DNA of 64,000 bases from Streptomyces sp. MUM 2J (GTDB taxonomy: Bacteria; Actinomycetota; Actinomycetes; Streptomycetales; Streptomycetaceae): positions 310,001 to 374,000 of the forward strand of contig NZ_JADWYM010000001.1 in the NCBI RefSeq assembly GCF_022414535.1. The letters are read 5' to 3'. Positions 33,000-40,370 of the stretch are shown here, piece after piece. Under the pieces are notes generated by a model. It saw only the letters and a list, made by a program, of their open reading frames with translations. It did not search any database and was not told where the DNA came from. Each line of letters opens with the position of its first letter. The stretch's first letter is position 1. The position numbers and the translations under genes were made by a program.

Positions 33000-33798
33000 C
33001 GGAGGTTCCGGGACCGCCTCCCGAGGAGCCGGTGCCGGACGGGTCCGGCTCCGGAACGGCACTGCCGGTCGCACCGTCGTCGCCCCCGCCGTCCGACGGG
33101 GACGCGTCCGGGGAAACCGGCCCTCCGCCGGGTTCCCCGGACGGTGAGGAGGGTGAACGGGGCACGGGCGAGCCGGAGTCGGCCGGGCCTGCCGGCCCCG
33201 AGGGGGCCGGGTGGCCGGACGGGTCGGGGGAATCCGGGGTTTCGGGGGTGTCCGCGGAGCCGGAGGACGACGGTTTCCCTCCGGTGAGGGCGTCGCTCAC
33301 GGTCGTTCCCCCGCCGCCGCTGAAACTGCTGCCGGACGCCAGCTCGTAGGCGGTGATGCCGGCCATGGTCACGGCGAAGACCAGGGCGGCGGCGACCAGT
33401 GACCTGCGCCGTCGCCCGGCCCGCGCGCGGTGGACCGTCGCCTCGCCGTACGCGTCCGGTGCGCGGGGCGGCGTCGTCCCGGCGTACGCGTCCGGCACCC
33501 CGGGCGCCGACCGTGCCGACCCGGCCGCACCCGGGGTCCCGCGGATCTGCTCGCCGGTCCGGGTGAGGACGTGCTGGAAGACCGAGCCCCCGCAGGTGGC
33601 GATGACGCTGACGACCCCGGCGCCGAGGATCGTGCCGTACACGCCGAAGGAGGAGGCGAGTTTGGCGGCCACCACCGCGGCCACGGCACTGCCGGCCACC
33701 TGCGGGACGCTGAGGTCGATCCGCCTCCTCCGCGCCCTTTCGTCCGCTGCGGCACCCGCCGCGCTGAACTCGTCGTCGCCATCGGGCTTTTCGCGCAT
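32923..33798 (-). CDS. membrane protein with long proline/serine/glycine-rich tail
   Basis: A 291-residue protein: a charged start (DERARRRRIDLSVPQVAGSA), a first hydrophobic segment (VAAVVAAKLASSFGVYGTIL and GAGVVSVIATCG), a cytosolic part, a second segment (SLVAAALVFAVTMAGITAYE) and about 120 residues of disordered proline/serine/glycine sequence outside. The disordered tail overlaps the 3' end of the convergent lactone oxidase gene by 77 bases, so antisense transcription is possible. No family is recognised. Streptomyces genomes contain many such proteins of unknown role. Start is the ATG at 33798. Confidence 0.65.
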   Translation of the reverse strand: MREKPDGDDEFSAAGAAADERARRRRIDLSVPQVAGSAVAAVVAAKLASSFGVYGTILGAGVVSVIATCGGSVFQHVLTRTGEQIRGTPGAAGSARSAPGVPDAYAGTTPPRAPDAYGEATVHRARAGRRRRSLVAAALVFAVTMAGITAYELASGSSFSGGGGTTVSDALTGGKPSSSGSADTPETPDSPDPSGHPAPSGPAGPADSGSPVPRSPSSPSGEPGGGPVSPDASPSDGGGDDGATGSAVPEPDPSGTGSSGGGPGTSATPPAPGADSRSGTAAPDPAGPAGP

Positions 33799-34299
33799 AC
33801 CCGAACCCTGCCTGCCCTTCCCGTACGAGACCCGTCACTTGATCAGCAATCGGCATATGGTCAACCAACCGCACAAGAAGGGGACGTTCGGACAGAACCG
33901 ATGGTTCCGGTTCAGGTGGTTGCGTGAAGTACGCCACGCTCAAGATCAGGGAAACCCTCAACGGGACGACCGAGTCCGCCCCCTTGCCGGAAGTCGGGCG
34001 GCGCGCCAATCCGCGCACGTGGCCCAAATGGAGTACTGTTGCGAGCCCTGGGTCCGGTCTCCCGTCAGGGTGCCCGGAGCCTCGCCGGACCGCCAGGAGG
34101 GGGCTAGTTGCACAGGGTGACGAGGTTGGTCACTTAGCGTGGCGAACCGGTAACCGTGCCATAACGGCGATCCAGGGCCCGCGCCCGACACGCCGGGCAA
34201 CTCGGCAAGGTTGTGGCAGGCTGCACCCGGGCAGGCCACACTCGACTAGCGGAAGCAGCGACGCACGTGACGTCGGCAGGCACCACCCGGGAGGTCCCC
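33799..34299. other. 501-base region upstream of sepH
   Basis: No gene with coding-like composition is seen. Several short open frames exist on both strands, but they share no family and have mixed third positions. The stretch must hold the sepH promoter, possibly around 34130-34245 where AT-richer patches occur, and perhaps a leader RNA: imperfect inverted repeats are dense between 34040 and 34115. I cannot identify a known RNA. Confidence 0.45.
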
Positions 34300-35334
34300 A
34301 TGCCCGAACTGCGTGTCGTGGCCGTCTCGAATGACGGCACACGGCTGGTGCTGAAGGCTGCGGACTCAACGGAGTACACGCTTCCGATTGATGAACGGCT
34401 CCGCGCCGCCGTGCGCGGCGACCGCCCTCGGCTCGGTCAGATCGAGATCGAGGTGGAGAGCCATCTCCGCCCCCGCGACATCCAGGCGCGGATACGCGCC
34501 GGCGCGACCGCGGAGGAGGTCGCGCAGATGGCCGGCATCTCCGTCGACCGGGTGCGGCGCTTCGAGGGCCCCGTGCTCGCCGAGCGCGCCTTCATGGCCG
34601 AGCGGGCCCGCAAGACGCCCGTCCGCCGGCCCGGCGAGAACACCGGACCCCAGCTCGGAGAGGCGGTGCAGGAGCGGCTGCTGCTGCGCGGCGCCGACAA
34701 GGACACCGTCCAGTGGGACTCCTGGCGCCGTGACGACGGCACCTGGGAGGTCCTGCTGGTCTATCGGGTCGCGGGCGAACCGCACTCGGCGAGCTGGACC
34801 TACGACCCGCCCCGGCGGCTCGTCCAGGCCGTCGACGACGAGGCGCGCTCGCTGATCGGCGAGTCAGACGACCTTGCCGCCCCGGAACCCAGCTTCCCCT
34901 TCGTGCCCCGCATCGCCAGACTGCCGCGCGACCGGCCCCTGGACCGCTCCCTCGACCGGGAACGGCCGGCCCTGCCCGCCCCCCCGGCCGAGCCGGAGGA
35001 GGAGGAGACCGCGGCCGAACGGGACTCGCTGACCAGCCTGCTGGAGGCGGTTCCGAGCTTCCGGGGCGACCTGGTGGTGCCGGAGCGCCCTGCGGAATCC
35101 GCGGAGGAGCCCGAGGAGGAGGCTGCGGAGGAGGAGCCCCCGGCGCCGGCCGCCTCGGCCGGGTCGGCCTACGCGGACGTCCTGATGCCGCGCTCCATCA
35201 GCAGCCACCGCGACCGCCTCATCGGGGCGACCGACCGCCAGGCCGAGGCCGACGGTGTCCGCCCCGGCCGCCGTGCCGCGGTGCCCAGCTGGGACGAGAT
35301 CGTCTTCGGGACGCGCCGCAAGAAGCAGGAGTAG
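34300..35334 (+). CDS. sepH: SepH, FtsZ-binding cell division protein (DUF3071)
   Basis: A 344-residue protein matching SepH of Streptomyces. The N-terminal DUF3071 domain (MPELRVVAVSNDGTRLVLKA ... SHLRPRDIQARIRAGATAEE) contains the helix-turn-helix AEEVAQMAGISVDRVRRFEG, which is needed for function but binds protein rather than DNA. The middle is acidic and proline-rich, and a conserved C-terminal motif (SISSHRDRLIGATDRQAEAD ... VPSWDEIVFGTRRKKQE) ends the protein. SepH stimulates FtsZ assembly at sporulation and vegetative septa. The ATG at 34300 has GGGAGG five bases in front. A hairpin follows at 35336-35357. Confidence 0.95.
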   Translation: MPELRVVAVSNDGTRLVLKAADSTEYTLPIDERLRAAVRGDRPRLGQIEIEVESHLRPRDIQARIRAGATAEEVAQMAGISVDRVRRFEGPVLAERAFMAERARKTPVRRPGENTGPQLGEAVQERLLLRGADKDTVQWDSWRRDDGTWEVLLVYRVAGEPHSASWTYDPPRRLVQAVDDEARSLIGESDDLAAPEPSFPFVPRIARLPRDRPLDRSLDRERPALPAPPAEPEEEETAAERDSLTSLLEAVPSFRGDLVVPERPAESAEEPEEEAAEEEPPAPAASAGSAYADVLMPRSISSHRDRLIGATDRQAEADGVRPGRRAAVPSWDEIVFGTRRKKQE

Positions 35335-35335
35335 A

Positions 35336-35357
35336 CCGGCCGCATCCCCACGGCCGG
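35336..35357 (+). terminator. hairpin terminator of sepH
   Basis: CCGGCCG pairs with CGGCCGG around an eight-base C-rich loop, directly after the sepH stop codon at 35332-35334, and is followed by CCCCC. Confidence 0.6.
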
Positions 35358-35397
35358 CCCCCTTCCGCGGCGTGCCGGAGGTGGTAGGGGTGGGCTC

Positions 35398-35622
35398 GTG
35401 TGCCCCAGCGGCAGCGGCGTTACCGGTGTGTCGGACCGGCCGGTCCGACACCACCGCGCTCCAGCCTGGCAGCGGCGGCGCCGGATCGGCTCGGTGGCCG
35501 ACCGCGCGACGTGGGCCGCGGCGCGATCGGCGGAGGAGCTGACCGAGCCGTTCACCCTCGTGGGCGACCCGCCCGATGTGTGGAACGTGGATCCCTCCCC
35601 CGCGCACCCACCTGCCGGACCC
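35398..35622 (+). other. coding-like fragment with no stop, probably a gene relic
   Basis: From GTG 35398 (AGGGG six bases before it) a frame with almost exclusively G/C third positions reads VADRATWAAARSAEELTEPF and onward to PDVWNVDPSPAHPPAG, then runs into the antisense of the rhodanese gene without a stop. Coding-like composition without a proper end suggests the 5' part of a lost gene. The 24-bp palindrome at 35428-35451 lies inside it. Confidence 0.3.
35428..35451. repeat. perfect 24-bp palindrome
   Basis: The two 12-base halves, GTGTCGGACCGG and CCGGTCCGACAC, are exact reverse complements without a spacer. The site lies between the convergent sepH and rhodanese genes, 70 bases after the sepH terminator. 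TetR-type regulators bind palindromes like this, but no such gene is nearby. Confidence 0.7.
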
Positions 35623-36474
35623 CTACTGCGGATCCGGTCCCACGGCGACGGGGCGGGACGGGTCCGACGACCACTCCGACCAGGAGCCGACGTAGAGCGC
35701 CGCCGGGACGCCGGCCACGGCCAGCGCGAGCACCTCGTGCGCCCCCGAGACGCCCGAGCCGCAGTAGACACCGACCTCCGTACCGTCAAGGGCTCCCAGC
35801 TCCTTGAAGCGGCCCCTGAGTTCCCCGGCGGGCCGGAAGCGGCCGTCCGGAGCCACGTTGTCGGTGGTGGGTGCCGAGACCGCGCCCGGGATGTGGCCGC
35901 CGACCCGGTCGACGGGCTCGACCTCGCCCCGGTACCGCTCCCCCGCGCGGGCGTCGAGCAGCAGCCCGGAGCGGGCCAGTGCGGCGGCGCCGTCGGCGTC
36001 CAGCAGCCCGCCCCCCACCGGCCCGGGACGGAAGTCGCCCTCCCCGGGATCGGGGACGCCGGTCGACAACTCGCCCTCCCACAAAGGCAACCCGCCGTCG
36101 AGGACCCGCACGTCCGGGTGACCCGCCCAGCGCAGCAGCCACCAGGCGCGTGCCGCGCCCCAGCCCAGCCCGCCGTCGTACACGACGACCGGCCGGGCCA
36201 CCGACACGCCCGCCCGGCGCATCGCGGCGCCGAACACCTCCAGGTCGGGCAGCGGATGCCGGCCCGCCGAGGAGGGCGCGGACGCCAGCTCGGCGTCCAG
36301 GTCGACGTAGACGGCGCCGGGGAGGTGCCCGGCGGCGTAGGCGGCGCGGCCGTCGAACGGCGGCTCCCCCGCCGCCTTGGCGAGGCTGAGCTGCCAGCGG
36401 ACGTCGAGCAGTACCGGCGGGTCGCCGTCCGCCAGCTCGTCGGCGAGTTCGGATGCGGAGATGATGGCCTTCAT
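35623..36474 (-). CDS. tandem rhodanese sulfurtransferase (thiosulfate/3-mercaptopyruvate type)
   Basis: A 283-residue protein with two rhodanese domains. The N-terminal inactive one has PPVLLDVRWQLS and GHLPGAVYVDLDAEL; the C-terminal active one has LLLDARAGERYRGEVEPVD, GHIPGAVSAP and the active-site loop VYCGSGVSGAHEVL with the catalytic cysteine. CGSGVS is close to the mercaptopyruvate sulfurtransferase loop CGSGVT. It moves sulfane sulfur to cyanide or cellular thiols. ATG at 36474 with AAGGA eight bases before it is preferred over ATG 36483. It lies far from the sulfur cassette at the start of the window and is probably a housekeeping enzyme. Confidence 0.88.
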   Translation of the reverse strand: MKAIISASELADELADGDPPVLLDVRWQLSLAKAAGEPPFDGRAAYAAGHLPGAVYVDLDAELASAPSSAGRHPLPDLEVFGAAMRRAGVSVARPVVVYDGGLGWGAARAWWLLRWAGHPDVRVLDGGLPLWEGELSTGVPDPGEGDFRPGPVGGGLLDADGAAALARSGLLLDARAGERYRGEVEPVDRVGGHIPGAVSAPTTDNVAPDGRFRPAGELRGRFKELGALDGTEVGVYCGSGVSGAHEVLALAVAGVPAALYVGSWSEWSSDPSRPVAVGPDPQ

Positions 36475-36771
36475 GGTCACCATCCTTGCGTACGGGGTGG
36501 CCGCAGCGTCCGTGTCCGGCTACTCTGCTCGGCCGGACAGGCTCGATCACCGGGCGTACGGGATCGGGCACATGCTGTACAGCCGATCACCATCCGCCGG
36601 CACGCACACGGAAGCCGACGGGGCACCGCACCACGGCCGCCGTGCGGGCAGCGCCTCTCCCCCGGCGGCGCGCCCGGAGCGCGCGGCGCCACGGTGGTGC
36701 GAGCATCGGCACGGGGGTCCGGAGAGCGGAAGCGACGACGGCCGCCGCGAGGGGCCGAGAAGAGAGTGACG

Positions 36772-37575
36772 ATGACCGAGGCACCGGGGACGGCCGGCCG
36801 TAACGGCGAGGCGCACACGCGGTACGCGCCCGGCACGCCCTGCTGGGTGAGTCTGATGGTGCACGGGCTGGACGCGACCGAGGACTTCTACCGCCGGTTG
36901 TTCGGCTGGGAGTTCCGACCCGGCCCTCGGCAGCTGGGCCCGTACGCGCGGGCGTTGCTGGACGGGCACGAGGTGGCCGGCGTCGGCCAGCTGCCCCCGG
37001 ACCGTCAACTGCCCATCGCCTGGACGCCCTACCTCGCCTCCGACGACGTGGACCATGCGGCCGAGACGGTCCGGCTGTGCGGCGGCACCGTCGGTGTCGG
37101 CCCACTGGACGCCGCCGACGCCGGCCGGCTGGCGATCGGCTCCGACCCCAGCGGTGCGGTCTTCGGCCTGTGGCAGGCCGCGTCCCTCCGCGGTACGGCC
37201 GTCACCGGGCTGCCCGGCACCCCCGCCTGGAACGAGTTGCTGACGTTCGAGTCGGTGGGCGTGGCCAAGTTCTACGAAACGGTCTTCGGCTACGAGCCGG
37301 AGCCGGCCGACTCGGGCGACGTCGACTACGTCACCCTGCGTGTGGAGGGCCGCCCGGTCGCCGGCATCCACGGCGTGGGGCACGCGCTGCCCCGCGACCG
37401 GGGACCCCACTGGATGACGTACTTCCAGGTGGCCGACACGGACGAGGCGGTCGAGCGGCTCGCCGGCCTCGGCGGCCATGTCCTGACACCGCCGTGGGAC
37501 AGCGCCCGCGGACGGGTGGCGACGGTGTCCGACCCGGAGGGAGCGCGCTTCACGCTCCTGCAGAGCCCGCGCTGA
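36772..37575 (+). CDS. two-domain VOC (glyoxalase/bleomycin-resistance) protein
   Basis: A 267-residue protein with two vicinal-oxygen-chelate modules: PCWVSLMVHGLDATEDFYRR ... FGWEFRPG (about 25-130) and PAWNELLTFESVGVAKFYET ... FGYEPEP with DPEGARFTLLQ at the end (about 150-267). Metal ligands are only partly conserved, so it may bind rather than transform a ligand. Such proteins occur widely in Streptomyces, including as hydroxylase-like or resistance proteins; substrate unknown. The ATG at 36772 follows AGAAGAGAG. It is divergent from the rhodanese gene with a 297-base gap and convergent with tdk. Confidence 0.82.
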   Translation: MTEAPGTAGRNGEAHTRYAPGTPCWVSLMVHGLDATEDFYRRLFGWEFRPGPRQLGPYARALLDGHEVAGVGQLPPDRQLPIAWTPYLASDDVDHAAETVRLCGGTVGVGPLDAADAGRLAIGSDPSGAVFGLWQAASLRGTAVTGLPGTPAWNELLTFESVGVAKFYETVFGYEPEPADSGDVDYVTLRVEGRPVAGIHGVGHALPRDRGPHWMTYFQVADTDEAVERLAGLGGHVLTPPWDSARGRVATVSDPEGARFTLLQSPR

Positions 37576-37664
37576 CGTGCGGGGACGGTACCTGCGCCGG
37601 CTCACGGACCGTCTCGAACGTCCCGTCCCGCCGGACGGCCGGGCAGCGGCCGGGACCCTGCGGC

Positions 37665-38315
37665 TCAGTCCGGCTGGACCGGCAGCACGTCCGGTGACAG
37701 TGCCGCCGCGCGGGCCGACGCGGCCGTCATGCGGCGCCGATGGTGGCGACGGCACAGGACCTCGTACCCGACCTCGTCCACTGACTGGTTGACGTCGCCG
37801 ACGACGACCTGCGCGCCCTCGACGACCATGGCCCCGCCCACCGTGCGGGCGTTGTGCGTGGCGCGGGCGCCGCACCAGCACAGGGCCTCGACCTGGAGCA
37901 CCTCGACCCTGTCGGCCAGCTCCACCAGGCGCTGCGAGCCCGGGAACAGCTTGGAGCGGAAGTCGGTGGTGATGCCGAAGGCGTAGACGTCCACCTCCAG
38001 GTCGTCGACGACGCGCGCCAGTTGGTCGATCTGCTCCGGTGCGAGGAACTGGGCCTCGTCCGCGATGACATAGTCGGCGCGTCGGCCCTGGGAGAGGTGG
38101 TCGACGAGGTACACGTACAGGTCCATGCCGTCCTCGACCTCCACCGCGTCGGTGACCAGACCGAGCCGGGAGGACAGCTTGCCCTCGCCCGCGCGGTCGT
38201 CACGCGTGAGGATCATGCCCTGGAGGCCGCGTGCGGAGCGGTTGTGCTCGATCTGGAGAGCCAGCGTCGACTTCCCGCAGTCCATCGTTCCGGAGAAGAA
38301 CACCAGCTCGGGCAT
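37665..38315 (-). CDS. tdk: thymidine kinase
   Basis: A 216-residue type II thymidine kinase. MPELVFFSGTMDCGKSTLAL contains the P-loop, YVIADEAQFLAPEQIDQLA the Walker B/DEAQ motif with the catalytic glutamate, and CWCGARATHNART plus CRRHH-like cysteines the structural zinc site. The lasso loop binding thymidine (VVVGDVNQSVDEVGYEVLCR) is present. It phosphorylates thymidine in nucleotide salvage. The ATG at 38315 starts exactly at the conserved N-terminus. It is probably cotranscribed with the phosphodiesterase and DUF5998 genes upstream; an 85-base gap separates it from the former. Confidence 0.93.
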   Translation of the reverse strand: MPELVFFSGTMDCGKSTLALQIEHNRSARGLQGMILTRDDRAGEGKLSSRLGLVTDAVEVEDGMDLYVYLVDHLSQGRRADYVIADEAQFLAPEQIDQLARVVDDLEVDVYAFGITTDFRSKLFPGSQRLVELADRVEVLQVEALCWCGARATHNARTVGGAMVVEGAQVVVGDVNQSVDEVGYEVLCRRHHRRRMTAASARAAALSPDVLPVQPD

Positions 38316-38400
38316 GGGGGGATGAGCACCTTTCGGCAACGGGACCGGCGGGACGTCCGGTGCAGCGGTTCGCGGGGGCTTCGGTGGTGGGGGCGGAGTG

Positions 38401-39594
38401 TCAGGAGCGTACTTCGAGGAGGGGGACCAGCTGCTCCGCCGGGGTCATCGAACCGTGGTTGCCGACCATGGCCGACTCCTTCGGCTCCCGCTCCGACGCG
38501 ATGATCAGGACGTCGTCGTGGGCCGCGGCCACCACGTCCCCGATGCGCGCGTACACGCGCTCGTCGACGCGCGGGCCGAACCAGCCCGCGGCGATCGCCT
38601 CGTCCCGCGAGGCCACCCAGAACTGTTCGCCGAGCACCTCGCGCCAGCAGGTCAGGACGTCGTTCCCGGCGCCGGGCACCGCGTAGACGTGCCGCGCGCG
38701 GCCCTCGCCGCCGAGCAGGGCGACGCCCGCCCGCAACTCCCAGTCCTCGTCGAAGTCGATGCGGTGCTGCTCACCGAACGGCACGTCGATCATGCCGTGG
38801 TCGGCGGTGACGTAGAGCGCGGTGCGCGGCGGGAGCTGCTCGGCGAGCCGCTGCACGAGCCGGTCGACGTACATCAGCTGGCCGCGCCAGGTGTCGGAGG
38901 CGACGCCGAAGCGGTGGCCGGCGCCGTCGAGTTCGGCGTAGTACGTGTAGACCAGGGCGCGGTCACCGGCGGCGAGCTGCTCGGCCGCGAGGTCCATGCG
39001 CTCCTCGCCGGTGAGCCGTCCGTGGAACCTTCCGCCGCTGAGCGCGACCTTGGTGAGCGGGGTGTTCTCGAAGGTCGGGGACGACACCTGCGCCGCGTGC
39101 ACACCGGCGTCGTGGGCGAGCTGGAAGACCGTCGGGTACGGCTGCCAGGGGCGCGGCGCGGTCCAGGGCTGCCAGCGCAACTGGTTCATCAGCTGGCCGG
39201 TGGCCGGGTTGCGGACGGTGTAGCCGGGCAGACCGTGCGCGCCGGGCGGCAGGCCGGTGCCGACCGACGCGAGGGAGGTGGCGGTGGTGGCCGGGTATCC
39301 GGCGGTGATCGGGCGCCCGGTGCCGCCGCGCGAACTCGCCAGCAGCGAGGCGAGGTACGGCGCCTCCTCGGGGTGCGCCTTCAGCTGCTCCCAGCCGAGC
39401 CCGTCGATCAGGAACACGCAGTTGCGGTCGGCGGGGGTCAGCTCGGGGATGGCGGCGGTGGTGCCGGGTACGCCCATACCCGCGGCGAGGGTGGGCAGCA
39501 GGTCCGCGAGCGAACCGGTGCCGTATTCGGGAACGGGTGCCGAGGCGGGCGCGAGGGGCTCCGGATGGTGGTCCCAGACGGTGGGCTGCGCCAT
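38401..39594 (-). CDS. alkaline-phosphatase-superfamily phosphodiesterase/nucleotide pyrophosphatase
   Basis: A 397-residue enzyme of the type I phosphodiesterase/nucleotide pyrophosphatase group. Metal ligands and nucleophile are visible: NCVFLIDGLGWEQL (first aspartate), GYPATTATSLASVGTG (nucleophile threonine), YTYYAELDGAGHRFG, YVTADHGMIDVPFGE (DHG) and VGNHGSMTPAEQ near the end. There is no signal peptide, so it acts in the cytosol. The substrate is unknown. The ATG at 39594 overlaps the stop of the DUF5998 gene by one base (TGATG), so they are translationally coupled. Confidence 0.87.
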   Translation of the reverse strand: MAQPTVWDHHPEPLAPASAPVPEYGTGSLADLLPTLAAGMGVPGTTAAIPELTPADRNCVFLIDGLGWEQLKAHPEEAPYLASLLASSRGGTGRPITAGYPATTATSLASVGTGLPPGAHGLPGYTVRNPATGQLMNQLRWQPWTAPRPWQPYPTVFQLAHDAGVHAAQVSSPTFENTPLTKVALSGGRFHGRLTGEERMDLAAEQLAAGDRALVYTYYAELDGAGHRFGVASDTWRGQLMYVDRLVQRLAEQLPPRTALYVTADHGMIDVPFGEQHRIDFDEDWELRAGVALLGGEGRARHVYAVPGAGNDVLTCWREVLGEQFWVASRDEAIAAGWFGPRVDERVYARIGDVVAAAHDDVLIIASEREPKESAMVGNHGSMTPAEQLVPLLEVRS

Positions 39595-40181
39595 CAGCGG
39601 GAGGCGTCCGCGGTCGCCTCGGAGATGGCCTGCGCGAAGGCGAGCGCCTGGCGCACCGTCTCCGGGCCGTCCCCGGCCTCGCTGACGCGCAGGCTGAGGT
39701 CGTCGGCCGTCGAGTTGCCCGTGTAGCCGTGGTCGGCGTCGCAGTTGGGGTCGCCGCAGGCTGCGGGTTCCAGGTCGATCCGGGAGACGGCGCCCCAGCC
39801 GATGGTGAGCACCACCTCGCGCGGCAGCGTGCCCGGCGTGTACGACTCCGGGTTGGCGACGACGCGGCTGACCACCACGGAGGAGATCCGGCCCAGTTTC
39901 ACGGACTCCGTGGACGTCGTGGCGTACGGCGTCGGGGAGGTGGTGTCGGCGGCCTGTTCGTCGGTGTGGCTGACGATGAAGCGGGTGTCGGTGAGGACGA
40001 GCACGGTCACGTGCCGCCGGACCTCGTTCTGGTCGAACGTCGTCTCCTGGTGGACCAGGTACGACCGCATGGGCTCGCCGCCCACGGCGGCCTCCACCGC
40101 CTCGGCCACGAGGGCCGGGTAGTAGCCGCTGCGCTCGATCGCCGCACGCAGCCCCTGGGTCGTCGTACTGGTCTTGGCCAT
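39594..40181 (-). CDS. DUF5998 family protein
   Basis: A 195-residue actinobacterial protein. The core has alternating strands, MRSYLVHQETTFDQNEVRRH, VLVLTDTRFIVSHTDEQAA, then REVVLTIGWGAVSRIDLEPA, resembling a PH-like domain, with a small CGDPNCDADHG segment that could bind metal. Actinobacterial genomes keep it next to the phosphodiesterase gene; function unknown. ATG at 40181 is preferred over ATG 40190 because AGGATGGAC sits at proper distance in front of it. Coupled to the downstream phosphodiesterase. Confidence 0.78.
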   Translation of the reverse strand: MAKTSTTTQGLRAAIERSGYYPALVAEAVEAAVGGEPMRSYLVHQETTFDQNEVRRHVTVLVLTDTRFIVSHTDEQAADTTSPTPYATTSTESVKLGRISSVVVSRVVANPESYTPGTLPREVVLTIGWGAVSRIDLEPAACGDPNCDADHGYTGNSTADDLSLRVSEAGDGPETVRQALAFAQAISEATADASR

Positions 40182-40370
40182 GGCGTCCATCCTAATCCCC
40201 GTGCGGGGCCGGTCCGGGCCAGTCAGGAGCAACCCGGGCCGTTCGCACGGCAGGGCCGTCGTACCGTCGTCCGTTCCGGCCCCGGGGGCCTCCCTCCGGG
40301 CGACGGCCGCAGGACGGGGGGACGACAGGCGCCGGAGGGCGGGTGGCGTCCGCGTCGGCCGTCGGCCCGG

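Noticed and set aside
33900..34260. Small structured RNA or tRNA-like gene before sepH
   Set aside because: GC-rich inverted repeats are present, but no tRNA, SRP, RNase P, tmRNA or 6S pattern could be matched.
35428..35451. Palindrome as sepH terminator
   Set aside because: A closer stem-loop at 35336-35357 fits better; the palindrome has no loop and is 94 bases from the stop.
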